64,000 nucleotides of DNA from Saccharina japonica (Eukaryota > Sar > Phaeophyceae > Laminariales > Laminariaceae), in the NCBI GenBank assembly GCA_008828725.1, contig MEHQ01004074.1:202373-266372 (forward strand), written 5' to 3'. This document shows positions 10,701 to 21,525 of the stretch, piece after piece; position 1 is the first letter of the stretch, and every line of letters begins with the position of its first letter. The notes under the pieces are model-generated. The model saw only the letters and a program-made list of their open reading frames with translations. It did not search any database and was not told where the DNA came from. The position numbers and the translations under genes were made by a program.

Positions 10701-13700
10701 TACCTTGAGGATGCGCGGCCAGATCGGGAAGCACGTGATGAGCAGGAAGCCGATGATGATCAGAGCCGTGAACAGATGGCTCAGCCGCTGAGACCCCAGG
10801 AAAATCCACGTGAAGTACCCGTCTTTATTGAAGGTATTATCGGCACTCACCTACAAAAAAAAAGGAGAAAATCAGATGAGGCACAGCATGGGTACCATCG
10901 ACACCAACGTTGGGGGGGGGGAGAGCGGCGGCATACCAAACATGGCACACCTCGAACAGATCATACAGATCATACAGACCATTCCCAACGGATGATCTAG
11001 ATATTTCAAGATAGATCCATCCCTGATTTGTATTGCCTACAGCTCATCATGTTGCCCTGTGGGAGCCGTGAAATCTGCATGATGATCTGTCAACATAGCA
11101 CAATATTCCTGGGTTGGATCCTCTACTATGCAGATGCTGCACAAACAAATATCTTACAACGGCAGGTGGAGAGCTAGATGATCTACAGCAGCTGATCATG
11201 ATCCATCTGTATATGATATATCTGTAGTTGATATAGATCATCTGATCTGCATGATCGGTCAACATAGCACAATATTCCTGGGTTGGATCCTCTACTATGC
11301 AGATGCTGCACAAACAAACATTTTACAACGGCAGGTGGAGAGCTAGATTATCTACAGCAGCACATCATGATCTATCTCTAGATATATCTGTAGTTGATAT
11401 AGATCATCATCTGATCTGCATGATCTGTCCACATAGCACACTCTTCCTGGGTTGGATCCTCTACTATGCAGATGCTGCACAAACAATCTCTTATATACAA
11501 CGGCAGGTGAGGAGCTAGATGATCTACAGCTAGTAGATCATGATCTATCTGTAGATGGCCCATCTGTACTGTAGATGATATATCCGAGGTGGGGAGCATT
11601 GCTGCGTAGTAAGCGCCTGAAAGTGAAGCAAGCGTAAGCTCAACCAACCTTCGGATCACCCGGGCACTACGCACTACACGCGCAGGGCAGCAGCAACACC
11701 ACCCGGCCAACAATAAACCAAACAATCCTTCTTCCGTACGGTACGTATTATGTAACACCGCCATTGTTTCCCCGGGGGGAAATTAAACAGCAACTTGGGG
11801 CGGCGGGATGGCGGCGGCCAGAGAGCACGGGGGGTGTACTTCATTTTCATGCATGGCCGTAGTCGTATGACCATAGACCTTAGGGGCGTACTCATTTGTT
11901 GCTCGTCTTAGTCATTTGACCGTTGACCACGCATCCCTTTCGAGACGGAGCACCGTTCCTACTCCTAATAGAGACACCTCCAACAGCAGTTGGGCGCTCA
12001 GTACGATTTTTCCATATATTACGTACCACAGTAAAAACTTATTTTATTTTATTTTTTGGGGGGGGGGTTCCCGTTGAAAGAGATGGCACGACAGTCAAGA
12101 TGGACGAGCTCATACCGCGCATACAAACGGTGCGGTCGAGGAGAACACGCTCATACAGCGCATACAAACGACACGATCAAGAAGAATGGACTAGTACAGC
12201 GTACAGCGCATTCAAACGGTACGGTCGAGGAGAATAAGCTCATACAGCGCATACAAACGACACGATCAAGGCGAATACGCTCATACAGCGCATACAAACG
12301 GCACAGTCGAGGGGAACAAGCTCATACAGCGCATACAAACGACACGATCAAGAAGAATGGACTAGTACAGCGCATACAAACGGTACGGTCGAGGATAATA
12401 AGCTCATACAGCTCATACAAACGGCACGATCAAGGAGAATACGCTCATACAGCGCATACAAACGGCACGACCAAGAAAAACACGCTCATACAGCGCATAC
12501 AAACGGTACGGTCGAGGAGAATAAGCTCATACAGCGCATACAAACGACACAACTCAGGGAGAACACGCGCACACAGCGCATACAACGATACGGTCGAGGA
12601 AAACAAGCTCATACAGCGCATACAAACGGCAGGGTCGACGAGAACTACTGTAGTTCATACAGCGCATGCAAGAGATGAATCCCATATATCCTAGCTCCCC
12701 GTATCGTTCTCGTTTGAGTCAAGCCGTGTTTGGTCCTCTACTCCTCACCTAGTTGACGCGTGTACGTACTCCTTTCGATACCAAGCCGAAAAAATGAAAT
12801 TGTAACATTTGTTGAGTCAGGCCGGTGGGTTCTCCCCTCAGCGAGGCACGCCACGGCCCACGGGGAAACCCCTACCCTTTCCCAGGTTCGAAATATAAGA
12901 GACACTTGACCCAAAAACCGACTTTGAAGACAACTGTCCATTACGTTGTTGGGAGCGAGACGCGGAAGCTATAGAGATACGTCAAAAAGGGATATGCGCA
13001 CCTCTAGGTGGCGCTCGCCGGCTCCCTTCTGCTCCTTAACCTTCGCCGAGCGGTGGAAGTACCTGTTCGCACAATGGTCCCAAAAGTGTAACGCCAAAAG
13101 TGACGCGAAGCGAAACCGGATGGACCCACGAGAAGGGGAGGGGTGTATTAATGTCATGCATGGACGTAGCCGTACGGCAATGAAGAGGGGGGGGCGTTTC
13201 CAGCGAGAACGACAAGCAACTGGAAAGGTGGTGCTTTTCATGTGCCAAGACCTATCTTCTCGAGAGGCGGAAGAAGGCGTGGGGGGGGGGGGGTGACCAG
13301 CTACGTTTGGAAATTTCTAGAAATTTTATCGATATACCCACTTTTACAAATAATGTGATAGTACATACTGCTGTCGCGGGAGGCACTCTCCAAAAAATAC
13401 CCTTCTGCTTCGCGCGGGTGTTTTTAGTTACAGCTTGCCAGACCGGAAGCGACCAAAAAAGGAGAGAGGCTGATAGCTGTTGCTGGTGCTGCTGCTGTTG
13501 AATCACAACCATCACGGCCATCAATCAAAACAACGACACCAACAACTACTATTAATACGAAGTATTACTACTACTACCACTATTACGGGGGACTATAGTA
13601 AACACTAGTAAATAGGCCCAAATGTTGTTAGTAAAAATAGGGGAAATTTGTAGTTTTTTTTTGTGTATACCGCAGGTACTATAAATAGGACCAAATATTG

Positions 13701-16700
13701 TTAGTAAACATAGGGGAAATATGTAGCTTTTTTGTGTATACCTTAGGTCCTATTTACTAGTTTTTACTATGGTCCCCCGCAATAACACCCACATCAGAGC
13801 AAAACCAACATAAAGACCACCAACACCAACAGCGCAAGAACACCACCAACAACACCGCCAACACCACCAGCAACAACACTATTAATAACAACAAGACCAC
13901 CACCAACAAGACCACCACCAAACAACACCGCCAACACCAACATCAACACCACCAACACCACCACCACCAACACTCAACACCAACACCAACAACACCACCA
14001 CCACCACCACCACCAACACTTAACACCACCACCAAAATCATCACCACCATCACCAACAACACCAACACCGTCACCAACAAGACCAACAAGACCATCAATC
14101 CCCACCCCAACACCACTCTACCGACGACACTCTACCGACGGTACGTATGAACAGTATCTCACTCGTGACGCAGCAGAGCCTTGCACACCCGAATAGCCTC
14201 CTCCTCCGTCTTAATGACCGGCCTCCCCTTCTTCGTGTTGCCCACCAAAAACTTCACCAGCTTTTCCCCTGTCGACACACAACAAGCACACAAGCCCAAC
14301 AAAGATAAGATCGGGTAAGGCAAGGCAATGCAAGGCAAGGCAAGGCAAGGCAAGGCAAGGCAAGGCAAGGCAAGGCAAGGCAAGGCAGGGCAAGGCAAGG
14401 CAAGGCAGGGCAAGGCAAGGCAAGGCAAGGCAAGGCAAGGCAAGGCAAGGCAAGGCAAGGCAAGGCGAAGCAAAGCAAAGCGAAGCATTTTTTGGTGGCC
14501 CGCCGACGTGTGCTTTTTACAGGAAAAGTCATAAAGTTGGCGTACTTTCGCCATCCGACTAATTCCGACTATTAATCTATTAATAATAACTACAGCACGA
14601 AGCTGTCGAGTCAAGCGAACTCATAATATTTTTGATGAAACCGCACTTGCCATTTTGTGTGCCTCTATATATGGTAGTGTTGGGATATCGTATCGAAACT
14701 TTCGATATATCGTATATATCAAAGTTTCGATATATTATATCGAACGAGTTTTGCCGTCTATCCCCCGGCATTCCCGTGTTTTTTAGATTTTTGCGCAGAG
14801 ACTGAAAGAAAGCTTCCATGTACCGGTATCAAATATCGAAAGCGTATCGACATATATATACGTATACGAGTATATATTTTGTTAATCGATATCGAATATA
14901 TTGAACTAAATTCCGATATCGATATCGAGCACTAACATCTGGGTCCCCCAAGAGGTTACGTACTCAATACTTCTGGTCGTTGCACCTGGGCCCCAACAGC
15001 AGAGATGTCGGGAGACATGTCAGGCAAGGCAAAAGATGCGCTGTCAAGGGTGTAGGGCCGAAGTGGTCCACACTAAAACCTAGTAGTTTGGTGTCAGTCA
15101 CGGCATGTCAAGGCAAAGCTGCTGTCTGTCAAGGGTTTGAAAGTCCCGTCTCCCGACATCTTTGCCCAACAGGGCTTTTGTTTATTGTAAAGCTTACTAA
15201 ACATATTAACCCCGTGGGACCTCTTTTAGGGGATAGCGGCCAAAACAATGGGGAAAAAAAAAACATGGTACCCCATTTTGAGGGATAGGGGCCAAAATAA
15301 TGAAAAAACAAAAACTGTAGGACCCCTTTTAAGGGATAGCGTCCAAAAGAATGAAAAACAAAAAAAAACATAGGACCTCTTTTAAGGAATAGCGGCCGAA
15401 ACAACTAGAAAAAACAAAAACAAAAAATGGTGGGGGGCCCGATTTAAAGGGATAGCGGCCGAAACAATGAACAAAAACAAACAAACTTTGGGATCCTTTT
15501 TAAGGGATAGCGGCCGAGACGAAGAAAAAACAAGAAACTTTGGGACCCCTTTTAATGAATAGCGGCCGAAACGAGAAGAAAAGCTTTGGGTAACCCATTT
15601 TGAGGGATAGCGGCCAAAACAATGAAAAAAAAAAACTGTGGGATCCTTTTTAACCCCGTGAGAACTGGTCCCCCGTTTTTGGGGACAAACTACTTGGAAT
15701 TAGTGTGGAATCAGTTCTTCATTCGGAATGGGTTAAGGACGGCCAACACAAAGAAAAAACAAGAAACTTTGGGACCCCTTTTAATGGATAGCGGCCAAAA
15801 CAATGAGAATAAAAAAAGTATGAGTCCCATTTCAAGGGATAGCGGCCGAAACAATGAAAAAACAAAATGGTACTCGTAGGTGCATATGTATCACAAACCG
15901 CCTAGCAAGATGTACGATAAGCGTGAGCCCGTGCCGTAAGACTCCTTGATTTGCAACCATTGCAACTCGGACACCACTTTCGTACTATTAATAGTATGAT
16001 ATAATCTGCCAATCACGCAACGCAGCCAGTGGCTCAATCTGATGCTGTAATGATTCATGGTTTACCGTTAATTTCTAATTTCCCTCGTTGGTCAACATAA
16101 CATTACTGTCGTATAACCACAGTCAAGATGACTCCTCCCCAGACGGCTCCATCTCGAAAGGGATGCGTGGTCAATGGTCAAATGACTAAGGCAAGCAACA
16201 AATGAGTACGCCCTCCCCCCCCCCTCCCCTTTGTAGGGATGCGAGGGTCTATCGTCAAACTACTACGGCCATGCATGAAAATGAAGGACACCCCCCCCCC
16301 CCCCATTGGATAAATTTCCGAGCTGATTTTCTCCGAAGCAAGTTTTCTTTGTCACATTACACAACCAAACGAAAACGGTGGTCTTAAGCCCTTAAGAACT
16401 TAAGAACTGGTCCCACGAATTTGGGGACAAAAGTACTTGGAATTAGTGTGGGGCATTTTGTTCAGTGCTGAATGGGTTAAAACAAATATTTGGTCGGCAT
16501 GATTCCGTGGATAAGACACACGCACCGCTTGGCGTTTTTTGCACTCTCCCCGTCGTCGGGAAAATCAGGTTTTAAAACATTCATTCCTCCGAGTTTTTTG
16601 TTCGTTTGTCTGTTTGTTTGTTATCTTGCGCGTTTATGGTGTAAGGTAGCCTAGCGCCTTCGCGTGCCGCACCGCATGCTGCTCCGCTTCCACCGGGGCA

Positions 16701-16938
16701 TGATTTGACCGATCATGTTTCAGTCAAGCCATAAATCGCGAAAACGTGTACTTCCAAGTACGAAACAAAAAATAGAAATGTATTCGTACTTGGTATATAA
16801 TATACTACTACTCTGTGCGTAAATATAAGGACCTATTGATTTGTATACTTACGTATGAACGGTCCGTATTTTTAGGCCCAGGGTGGTACGAAGTATGGTA
16901 CCAGGTGTAGGATCAGACGCAGCATCGGCGTGAATGTA

Positions 16939-17033
<95 letters not shown>

Positions 17034-17034
17034 A

Positions 17035-17124
<90 letters not shown>

Positions 17125-20100
17125 CAGTAGTATAATAGTAGTAGTAGTAGTAGTAGTAGTTGGGTGGCAGAGCAAGCCAACCAGCTGATAGTATGGTGGT
17201 GTGGCGTAAGCTAACTAGTTATTAGTTAGCTGGCAAAGTATGCCAATTAGTCATTAGTTGGGTCGCAAAGTAAACCAACTGGGTGACCTATTTTTTATCG
17301 GAAAAAAACAACACACACACACAAGACGAGCCACAAATAAACGCGCCAGTCAAACACTAAAGACGCAGAACTTCCAGCAAATGATCCCACGCAACTAACT
17401 GCTACAGCTAGCCAACTAACTATTAATAGTATAGTCGGCTGCTTAAAATAAGCCAGCCACTCACAGCCCTAAGGGCGTAGTGGCGGAGCTGTTGCAGGGG
17501 GAAACTGCCGGGGAACAGGCTCGGACAGCCCCTCGCCAACTGCGACATATAATACGTACCGCTGGAATGTACCGTTGCTGCTGCTGCTGTAGCATCAGAA
17601 CGTGCCGCTTCAATCATCTCTTTGACGGAGGGCTGCATTTAGACCTTGGGCCAGCTTCGACCACCTCACATTTGAACCCAACACACCTAATCACCCATTT
17701 AACATCGCACTCCCGTTTGGGAGACAAATCACTTGAAAATAGAGTCACATCTATGTATGTGTACAATGGCGCGGTAGTAAAAGGGGTTAACCCCTACAAC
17801 TCTAACCCTTAACCACGACCGCCTGGGAAAATTCCCGGAAAGACGACCGCTTGGAGAAATTTCTCGGAAATAACTTTTACCAAAAAGTAGTTACGTAGTG
17901 TGGACCATCAACCATGATGACGAAGCTGGGCACCAAAATCGCAAAAAAAAAAAAAAAAAAAACTGCTCCTACTCCGACGACCTTCAGGAGAGAAGTTGGC
18001 GTATGATTTGGCAAGATCGGTTTTCGCACAGCAAGCAGCGTTGGACTCGTAAGCTGGCATTAGTCCCTCCAGCTCAACTCGGAAGGAGGTGTTGAGTTTT
18101 TGAGCTTGCATTGTATGTACGAGCCGCCTTTACCGTCCCGCAAACACGAACGAATCTCGTACCTGCTGTAGGATAAAGTTTAAAAATCGGGGAAATTGGT
18201 GGTGGTTCATTATACACTCAACGACCTTCTGAATAAAAGCCGGTCGTGGTCGCAGGGGTTGTAACCTCCCTTTCCCCCCCCCGTACATGCCTTCATTATT
18301 ATAGAGCAGTGAGTGGGGTTCAGCATTCCCCCATATATTGCTCGTCGGTTTTCAACGAACTTTTGCTGACTTGCGTTTTCTTTCGCGCTTTTGCAGCGAG
18401 GTCAGGAGACACAACTACCCGAAAGTACTTCGGGGGGGGCTGTTGACTTGTGTGTTGTCTTCACTTTAAACCCGTTCTTTCTACAAACCCAACTCCACCA
18501 GTACACCCAGTGTCTGTCCTGATTCCTAATCCTAGAGAGATACAAATTATGTGGTCACAGACTGTGAGACAGAGAAAAAACAAAGCAACATAAACTCAAA
18601 CGAATGGGTAAAGCAAGTGAACTGCCAACGTACCGGCTACGAGAACACAACGAGACGAGCCAAAACCAAAAAATAAGAACAAAAATATAATAAAAAAACG
18701 AATCATGAAATGAAACAGAATACAAATGACGCAAGGAGACAGAAGCGCCCCTAGAAGAAGAGCATACGTGCCCAAGAGTAACAGATAGCTGCTGCACGTG
18801 CGAAGCAACTCGAAGAAGAGGAAGACACCGGCATAGGACGGTGGTGGGGGGGAAGGAAACAAAGGGAGGAGCAAGGCAAAAAACAAGAAAGAAAACACAA
18901 GAGAGAAAAGGAGAAAAATCGTTCTCAAGGGGATGATAGTAACAAGTTCCCATCTCTGCTACGAAACCGAAACCGGGACCATGCCACACCTTCTGCCATC
19001 TCCTCCCGACTCTCATCAATAGCGTAGTAAGACACAATAATCAGAACCCGCGTTGGGCCCAAAAACCAAGGCATCCCCCTATGTTTACCCACCATATTTG
19101 GTTTCGATTACTATGTTCCCCCGCAAGAGCAACTTTGAGAGGGAAAAGGCGTCGAAAAGAAATGACGGTTTCAGCGTGTTATACTGCTGCTGCTGCTGCT
19201 GCTGCTGCTGTGAACAGCATTGATTGGTCGGCCACACAAAGCAGCCCGAGCTACGATATACCCCGGTGTAGAGGGCATACCCGGACTGCAATGCAAGGGG
19301 CTGTGTCACGAACGCGCCGCACGGCCCGTGCTATACTGGTATTGCAGTAAGGGTCCCTCTAGAGTACCGGTCGGGTAGTGCCGGTTGCCCGCTATACTAT
19401 AGTGCCTGTGATATCACTTGGCACAGATGGGATTAAACAGTGTCGCAGTGTGCGGAGTAATAGTGCCGGTTGCCGTTATGGTGCCGGTATTGTTGGCTGG
19501 CGCATACCGGCAGTATAGAGGGACCATTTTACTGTAACACCTCATCACACGGGTGATAAAAAACATCTTGTCACACGGGTGATAAAAGACACCTCATCAC
19601 ATGGGTGATAAGACACCTTTTCACACCGGTGATAAGACACATTTATCACACGGGTGATAAGACACCTTATCACACGGGTGATAAGACACCTTTATCACAC
19701 GGGTGATAAGACACCTTACCACACGGATGATAAGAATCCTTATCACACACGGGTGATAAGATAATACACCCCCTGGGACGAATTTCCTAGCCGAGTTTCT
19801 CCAAAGCAGGTGGGGGGGGCACACACAGCGAAAACGGCGGCTTTAGAAGGATCTCGACGAGATATCTCCATAGGGCGATGTCACCTTCCCCATTGCCGAA
19901 AGAAGAAAAAAGCTCGAAATTCGTCCGACCGGTTTCACCCGTGTGTTACGGTTGTCGCTAGCTCAGACGACGAGCATAATAGGTTCGCCGGGGAGCGAGG
20001 GTATTGGTGTCATCAGTCCAAGTGATGTCGTCCGAGGTACCGTAGGGTGGGAGAGCGAAAGGAGAGGGAGAGGAGAGAGCCTTCTGCTGGGTGTGTATTG

Positions 20101-20761
20101 TATTGTCAACGAAGACATGAGACAATGCGCTTCGCAATTGAGCATTGTTGTGGCGCGCTTTGAGTCGAGCGCCGCCGTTGCCGCCGCCGCCGCTGCTGCT
20201 GCTTTGCTCCTTGGGGATGCGTGCCAGATGCAGCCAGCTTGGTATGTGAATAGGGCAATCAATCAATCAACAAAAGGCGGTATGGCAGCATGATTTGGTT
20301 GTATCTGCTGGGGAGGTACGTAAGAGTAGTGTGTGTGTTTTCTTCACATTGAACCGTTCTTGGTACTCGGCGACACCCAACACGCTCAGCGTCCGTGCCG
20401 ATTCTTATTCTAGAAAAAAGGAAGCTCTGTGGTCACTAAACCACACGACACAGCTGCAGCAGCACTTGTACTGCCGCTGCTGTGCAGCAGTATCATACTC
20501 GTATTGTCCGACGAACATGTACGTATTACCAGTTTTGTTGTATGTAGAAGGAACACAGCCCTACTCGGGGAAGTTGTAGGAGGAAATATGTAGGAAATAG
20601 AGGCGATCGTGGGAGCCGAGCAGCGCACACACACAAGACCCGGGAGAGAGACGTTTACCCGTGGGGATCAAAACCTCGTTGTTCAGCACACAGTTGAGCA
20701 TAAGAAACGGGGGCTGCACTGCTTCCTCAGCTGCTTTAGAGAAGCATTGGCCTCCTGGCAA

Positions 20762-20808
<47 letters not shown>

Positions 20809-21076
20809 AATGCAGCGAGGCAGCGAAGACCTCTCGCCCGTACGAGTACCACGTGAAGAGCGCAAGCATAATAAAGCACAGACAGAGTGGTGGCGACTAC
20901 TGCCGTTGCTCTAGGCCTGCCTCACCCTTGAAGTACTCCACGCGCTTGTCCACCTCGATCGCCGGCCGCAGAGGCATCCCGTTCCGCCCCCTCAGAAACG
21001 CGGCAACCTCTTTGAGGCCCTCAGCCGTCTCATACTTGGACACCGTGCCCCCGTCCGAAGTCCCATTAGCAGCCAT
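6509..21076 (-). CDS. SEC62: Translocation protein SEC62 (seven exons)
   Basis: SEC62 is an ER membrane partner of the Sec61 translocon used for post-translational import. Exons on the minus strand: 21076-20926, 14268-14163, 13062-13002, 10850-10704, 8788-8627, 7922-7740 and 6676-6509. All junctions are GT/AG with matching phase and give 325 residues. Family hallmarks: RVEYFKG (46-51), KLVKFLVGNT (53-62), YFHR (87-90), the FTWIF and FPIWPRILK segment of exon 4, then WYLSV and a long hydrophobic stretch of exon 5 ending in EFWVLPRLFD, equivalent to the conserved HHFWFLPNL region. Two membrane segments fall near 132-150 and 159-187. A third hydrophobic stretch (about 225-239) lies in exon 6. 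The C-terminus is acidic (EEMSEEDSEAE). The ATG opens the only N-terminus consistent with the family. Introns reach 6.6 kb and are full of repeats. Identification is firm; exon edges are inferred from splice consensus and phase. Confidence 0.93.
7672..7713 (+). repeat. (AAC)n microsatellite in SEC62 intron 6
   Basis: Fourteen AAC triplets, just 27 bases downstream (in gene orientation) of the exon 6 splice donor. The poly-Gln and poly-Thr ORFs are artefacts. Confidence 0.9.
8205..8268 (-). pseudogene. Partial copy of SEC62 exon 5 (exon echo, diverged)
   Basis: A second, more diverged copy of the same exon 5 segment. It has several substitutions and one extra base relative to 8625-8689, and the donor GT has become part of CTGGTATC. 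It lies further downstream in gene orientation than the recent echo. Confidence 0.75.
8371..8435 (-). pseudogene. Partial copy of SEC62 exon 5 (exon echo, recent)
   Basis: These 65 bases match the 3' part of exon 5 (8625-8689), including the residues from the FWVLPR region to the exon end. The splice-donor region changes from GTACGT to GTGCGT. The homology stops abruptly on the acceptor side, so the fragment cannot serve as a normal exon. Confidence 0.85.
8880..9115 (+). repeat. PolyG-associated dispersed repeat, module A (two copies)
   Basis: After G runs at 8870-8886 and 8988-8997, the sequence CATTTGTTGCTT-(A/G)CC-TAGT..TTTGACCATTGACCA(C/T)GCATCCCTTTCGAGACG appears twice. The second copy continues to CACGTTCTTTC. 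The same module occurs at 11885-12000 and 43725-43835, and inverted at 16150-16210, 24795-24830, 33150-33205, 54405-54590 and 63825-63900. Confidence 0.8.
9195..9412 (+). repeat. PolyG-associated dispersed repeat, module B
   Basis: A GGGGGTGTACTC start leads into CATGCATGGCCGTAGTCGTATG, then ACCCTCGCATCCCTACA, GGGACGGAGCA, CCGACCAGGCAGAC, a GCGAAGCGCCGTGAGGTGTT-like core and AAGAACCGCTTGTGAGGCGG. Other copies are at 29060-29260, 37425-37615 and 59110-59325, and inverted at 33230-33430 and 54190-54390; shorter pieces lie at 16230-16300 and 24620-24770. No ORF is conserved, so it is probably a non-autonomous element. Confidence 0.8.
9664..9731 (-). ncRNA. tRNA-like sequence (tRNA pseudogene or tRNA-derived SINE head)
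   Basis: On the minus strand a GTGGTCTAACTGGTAG segment resembles an A box, and GAGGGTTCGATTCTG, about 40 bases downstream, resembles a B box. The acceptor and T stems do not pair properly, so a working tRNA is unlikely. No anticodon can be assigned with confidence. Confidence 0.5.
9857..9923 (-). pseudogene. Partial copy of SEC62 exon 4 (exon echo)
   Basis: Matches the 3' end of SEC62 exon 4 (10700-10764), covering the FPIWP-ILK coding segment and the exon border. The donor GTACGA is replaced by GCACAC and there is a two-base insertion. It lies about 850 bases downstream of the real exon in gene orientation. Confidence 0.82.
9950..10265. repeat. TCGATA-rich AT tract
   Basis: Degenerate TATCGATA/TTTCGATA words, resembling 14650-14935. 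The 85-bp foldback element at 10111-10193 is inserted in it. Confidence 0.7.
10111..10193. mobile_element. Foldback MITE (85-bp family), copy 1
   Basis: Terminal inverted repeats of about 29 bases: TACCACTCTGGGCGTGAATA... at the left is mirrored by ...CCTTATATTCCCGCCCAGGGTGGTA at the right, with a loop of about 25 bases. TA at each end fits a Tc1/mariner-type target. Related copies are at 16806, 28462, 53186, 56781 and 62921. Confidence 0.82.
10316..10635 (+). repeat. Minisatellite, about 31-bp unit with CCCTAACCCT and AGCCAATCAGA
   Basis: About ten copies of CTAAGCCAATCAGACCAACC followed by a variable CTAACCCTGGCC. Each unit carries an AGCCAATCAG word and a telomere-like CCCTAACCCT block. 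The array ends about 70 bases downstream (gene orientation) of the SEC62 exon 4 donor. Confidence 0.85.
11085..11585 (+). repeat. Tandem repeat, about 170-bp unit, three copies
   Basis: The landmark CATAGCACA-T-TTCCTGGGTTGGATCC recurs at about 11093, 11265 and 11430. Between landmarks lie GCAGATGCTGCACAAACAA and a GATC-rich ATGATCTACAGC segment. Copies are highly similar. Confidence 0.85.
11885..12000 (+). repeat. PolyG-associated repeat, module A
   Basis: GGGGCGTACTCATTTGTTGC through GACCACGCATCCCTTTCGAG and AGAGACACCTCCAACAGC. Fragments of module B (CATGCATGGCCGTAGTCG) lie immediately upstream at 11848-11880. Confidence 0.75.
12100..12665 (+). repeat. Minisatellite, about 45-bp unit (CTCATACAGCGCATACAAAC core)
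   Basis: About twelve copies. Each has CTCATACAGCGCATACAAACG plus a variable CGAGGAGAAYA or CAAGRAGAATR segment. Because most units are 45 bases long, one plus frame stays open for 212 codons, giving a 15-residue repeat. I see no start context, splice signal or homology to support translation. Confidence 0.85.
13577..13782. mobile_element. MITE with CGGGGGACYATAGTAA ends (copy 1)
   Basis: Inverted ends of about 30 bases: CGGGGGACTATAGTAAACAC then TAGTAAATAGG at the left, mirrored at the right by CCTATTTACTAGTTTTTACT then ATGGTCCCCCG. The interior holds two copies of an ATTGTTAGTAAA-ATAGGGG unit. The ends resemble those of the elements at 19017, 49504 and 56295. Confidence 0.75.
13800..14120 (+). 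repeat. CAACAC/CACCAC low-complexity tract
   Basis: Irregular AAC/ACC triplet sequence, ending about 40 bases downstream of the SEC62 exon 2 donor in gene orientation. Confidence 0.8.
14318..14472 (+). repeat. (GGCAA)n pentanucleotide array
   Basis: About 28 nearly perfect GGCAA units, starting about 50 bases upstream of the SEC62 exon 2 acceptor in gene orientation. Poly-(LALPC) ORFs are artefacts. Confidence 0.9.
15175..15870 (+). repeat. Tandem repeat, about 60-bp unit (AAGGGATAGCGGCCRAAAC)
   Basis: Ten or more units of GGGACCCCTTTTAAGGGATA + GCGGCCAAAACAATGAAAAA with A-run length variation. A fragment of the 6424 dispersed repeat is embedded at 15650-15740. A related array with a shorter unit is at 57340-57575. 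Confidence 0.85.
16150..16305 (-). repeat. Composite of modules A and B of the polyG-associated repeat
   Basis: Inverted module A (TCGAAAGGGATGCGTGGTCA) followed by a polyC run and a truncated inverted module B (GGGATGCGAGGGTCTAT), ending in a second C run. The same A-then-B order occurs inverted at 33150-33440. Confidence 0.7.
16806..16888. mobile_element. Foldback MITE (85-bp family), copy 2
   Basis: TACTACTCTGTGCGTAAATA plus TAAGGACC at the left pairs with GGTCCGTATTTTTAGGCCCA plus GGGTGGTA at the right. It is slightly diverged from copy 1. Confidence 0.78.
16937..17160 (+). repeat. (AGT)n microsatellite, about 225 bp
   Basis: About 75 AGT triplets with two interruptions (one AAT, one AGC/ATA cluster). 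It is one of the longest perfect microsatellites in the window and lies in SEC62 intron 1. Very long poly-Ser/Leu/Tyr ORFs are artefacts. Confidence 0.95.
18448..18595 (+). repeat. Dispersed repeat pair with 27600-27740
   Basis: TGTGTGTTGTCTTCAC through CCTAATCCTAGAGAGATACA and TGTGGTCACAGACTGTGA is repeated at 27607-27740 with few differences. A third, more diverged relative is at 20330-20450. It has no ORF and its origin is unknown. Confidence 0.75.
19017..19133. mobile_element. MITE of the CGGGGGAACATAGTAA family (copy 2)
   Basis: The right end GATTACTATGTTCCCCCGC matches, inverted, the family end seen at 49504 and 56295. The left end AATAGCGTAGTAAGACACAA plus TAATCAGAACCC is partly decayed. 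The middle, with AACCCGCGTTGGGCCCAAAAACC, is also shared with 49504. Confidence 0.6.
19535..19775. repeat. Palindromic minisatellite, about 25-bp unit (TTATCACACGGGTGATAA)
   Basis: About nine units of TTATCACACGGGTGATAA plus GACACCT. Each unit contains the inverted pair TTATCAC/GTGATAA around a 4-base centre, so each can form a small hairpin on either strand. Spacers are too short and repetitive for a CRISPR array. Confidence 0.85.
20762..20806 (+). repeat. (CAG)n microsatellite near SEC62 exon 1
   Basis: Fifteen CAG/TAG triplets about 120 bases downstream of the exon 1 donor in gene orientation. Confidence 0.85.
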
Positions 21077-21525
21077 TTCTCGCGATGCGCCTGGAGACTG
21101 AGGTCCAGAACCGCCCGGTTTTTAGGACGCTCACACTCGTCGGCTCGCTTATTCCCTTGATCCCAATCGCTGCGGTTCGTCGGTCAGCTTTGACCAGGCG
21201 GCGTTGTGCTCTTTTCCTGCTACGACAGGAGTCTCTGGCAGACAAAAGTCTTCGTCGCCTTCTCCACGTGGTCCAATGCCTTTTAGTCCGACAAAATGAG
21301 GAGGGTGGGAAAAAACATGCGCTGGAAACCCCTGTAACAGGGGGTATATCTGAAACGACCCCTCCTTTGTTCCAGATGGCCACTGCACACTGCACTGCTG
21401 TAAGCTGTAAGGTCCGCTGTTCGCTGAAGTTCACTGGCTTAGCCACTAGGGAGGGCATATCGTCTGCGTTGGCAGCTGCAGGGTGGGTGAGGTCGCCCGT
21501 GTGGCCCCTCAGATCGTGAAAGAGG
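21077..21525. promoter_or_regulatory. Head-to-head promoter interval, SEC62 / DUF218 gene
   Basis: The two ATG codons point away from each other, 449 bases apart, so this interval must hold both promoters and 5' UTRs. I see no clear TATA box for either direction. Confidence 0.6.

Noticed and set aside
12056..12694. 212-codon ORF as a gene
   Set aside because: It consists entirely of a 45-bp minisatellite with no start context, splice sites or family motif.
14159..14614. 151-codon minus ORF as a whole protein
   Set aside because: Only the last part (14268-14163) is real, as SEC62 exon 2; the rest is the (GGCAA)n array.
16849..17188. Poly-Leu, poly-Tyr and poly-Ser ORFs
   Set aside because: These are the frames of the (AGT)n microsatellite on both strands.
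19535..19775. CRISPR array
   Set aside because: The units are contiguous palindromic minisatellite copies without unique 25-40 base spacers, and the host is a eukaryote.
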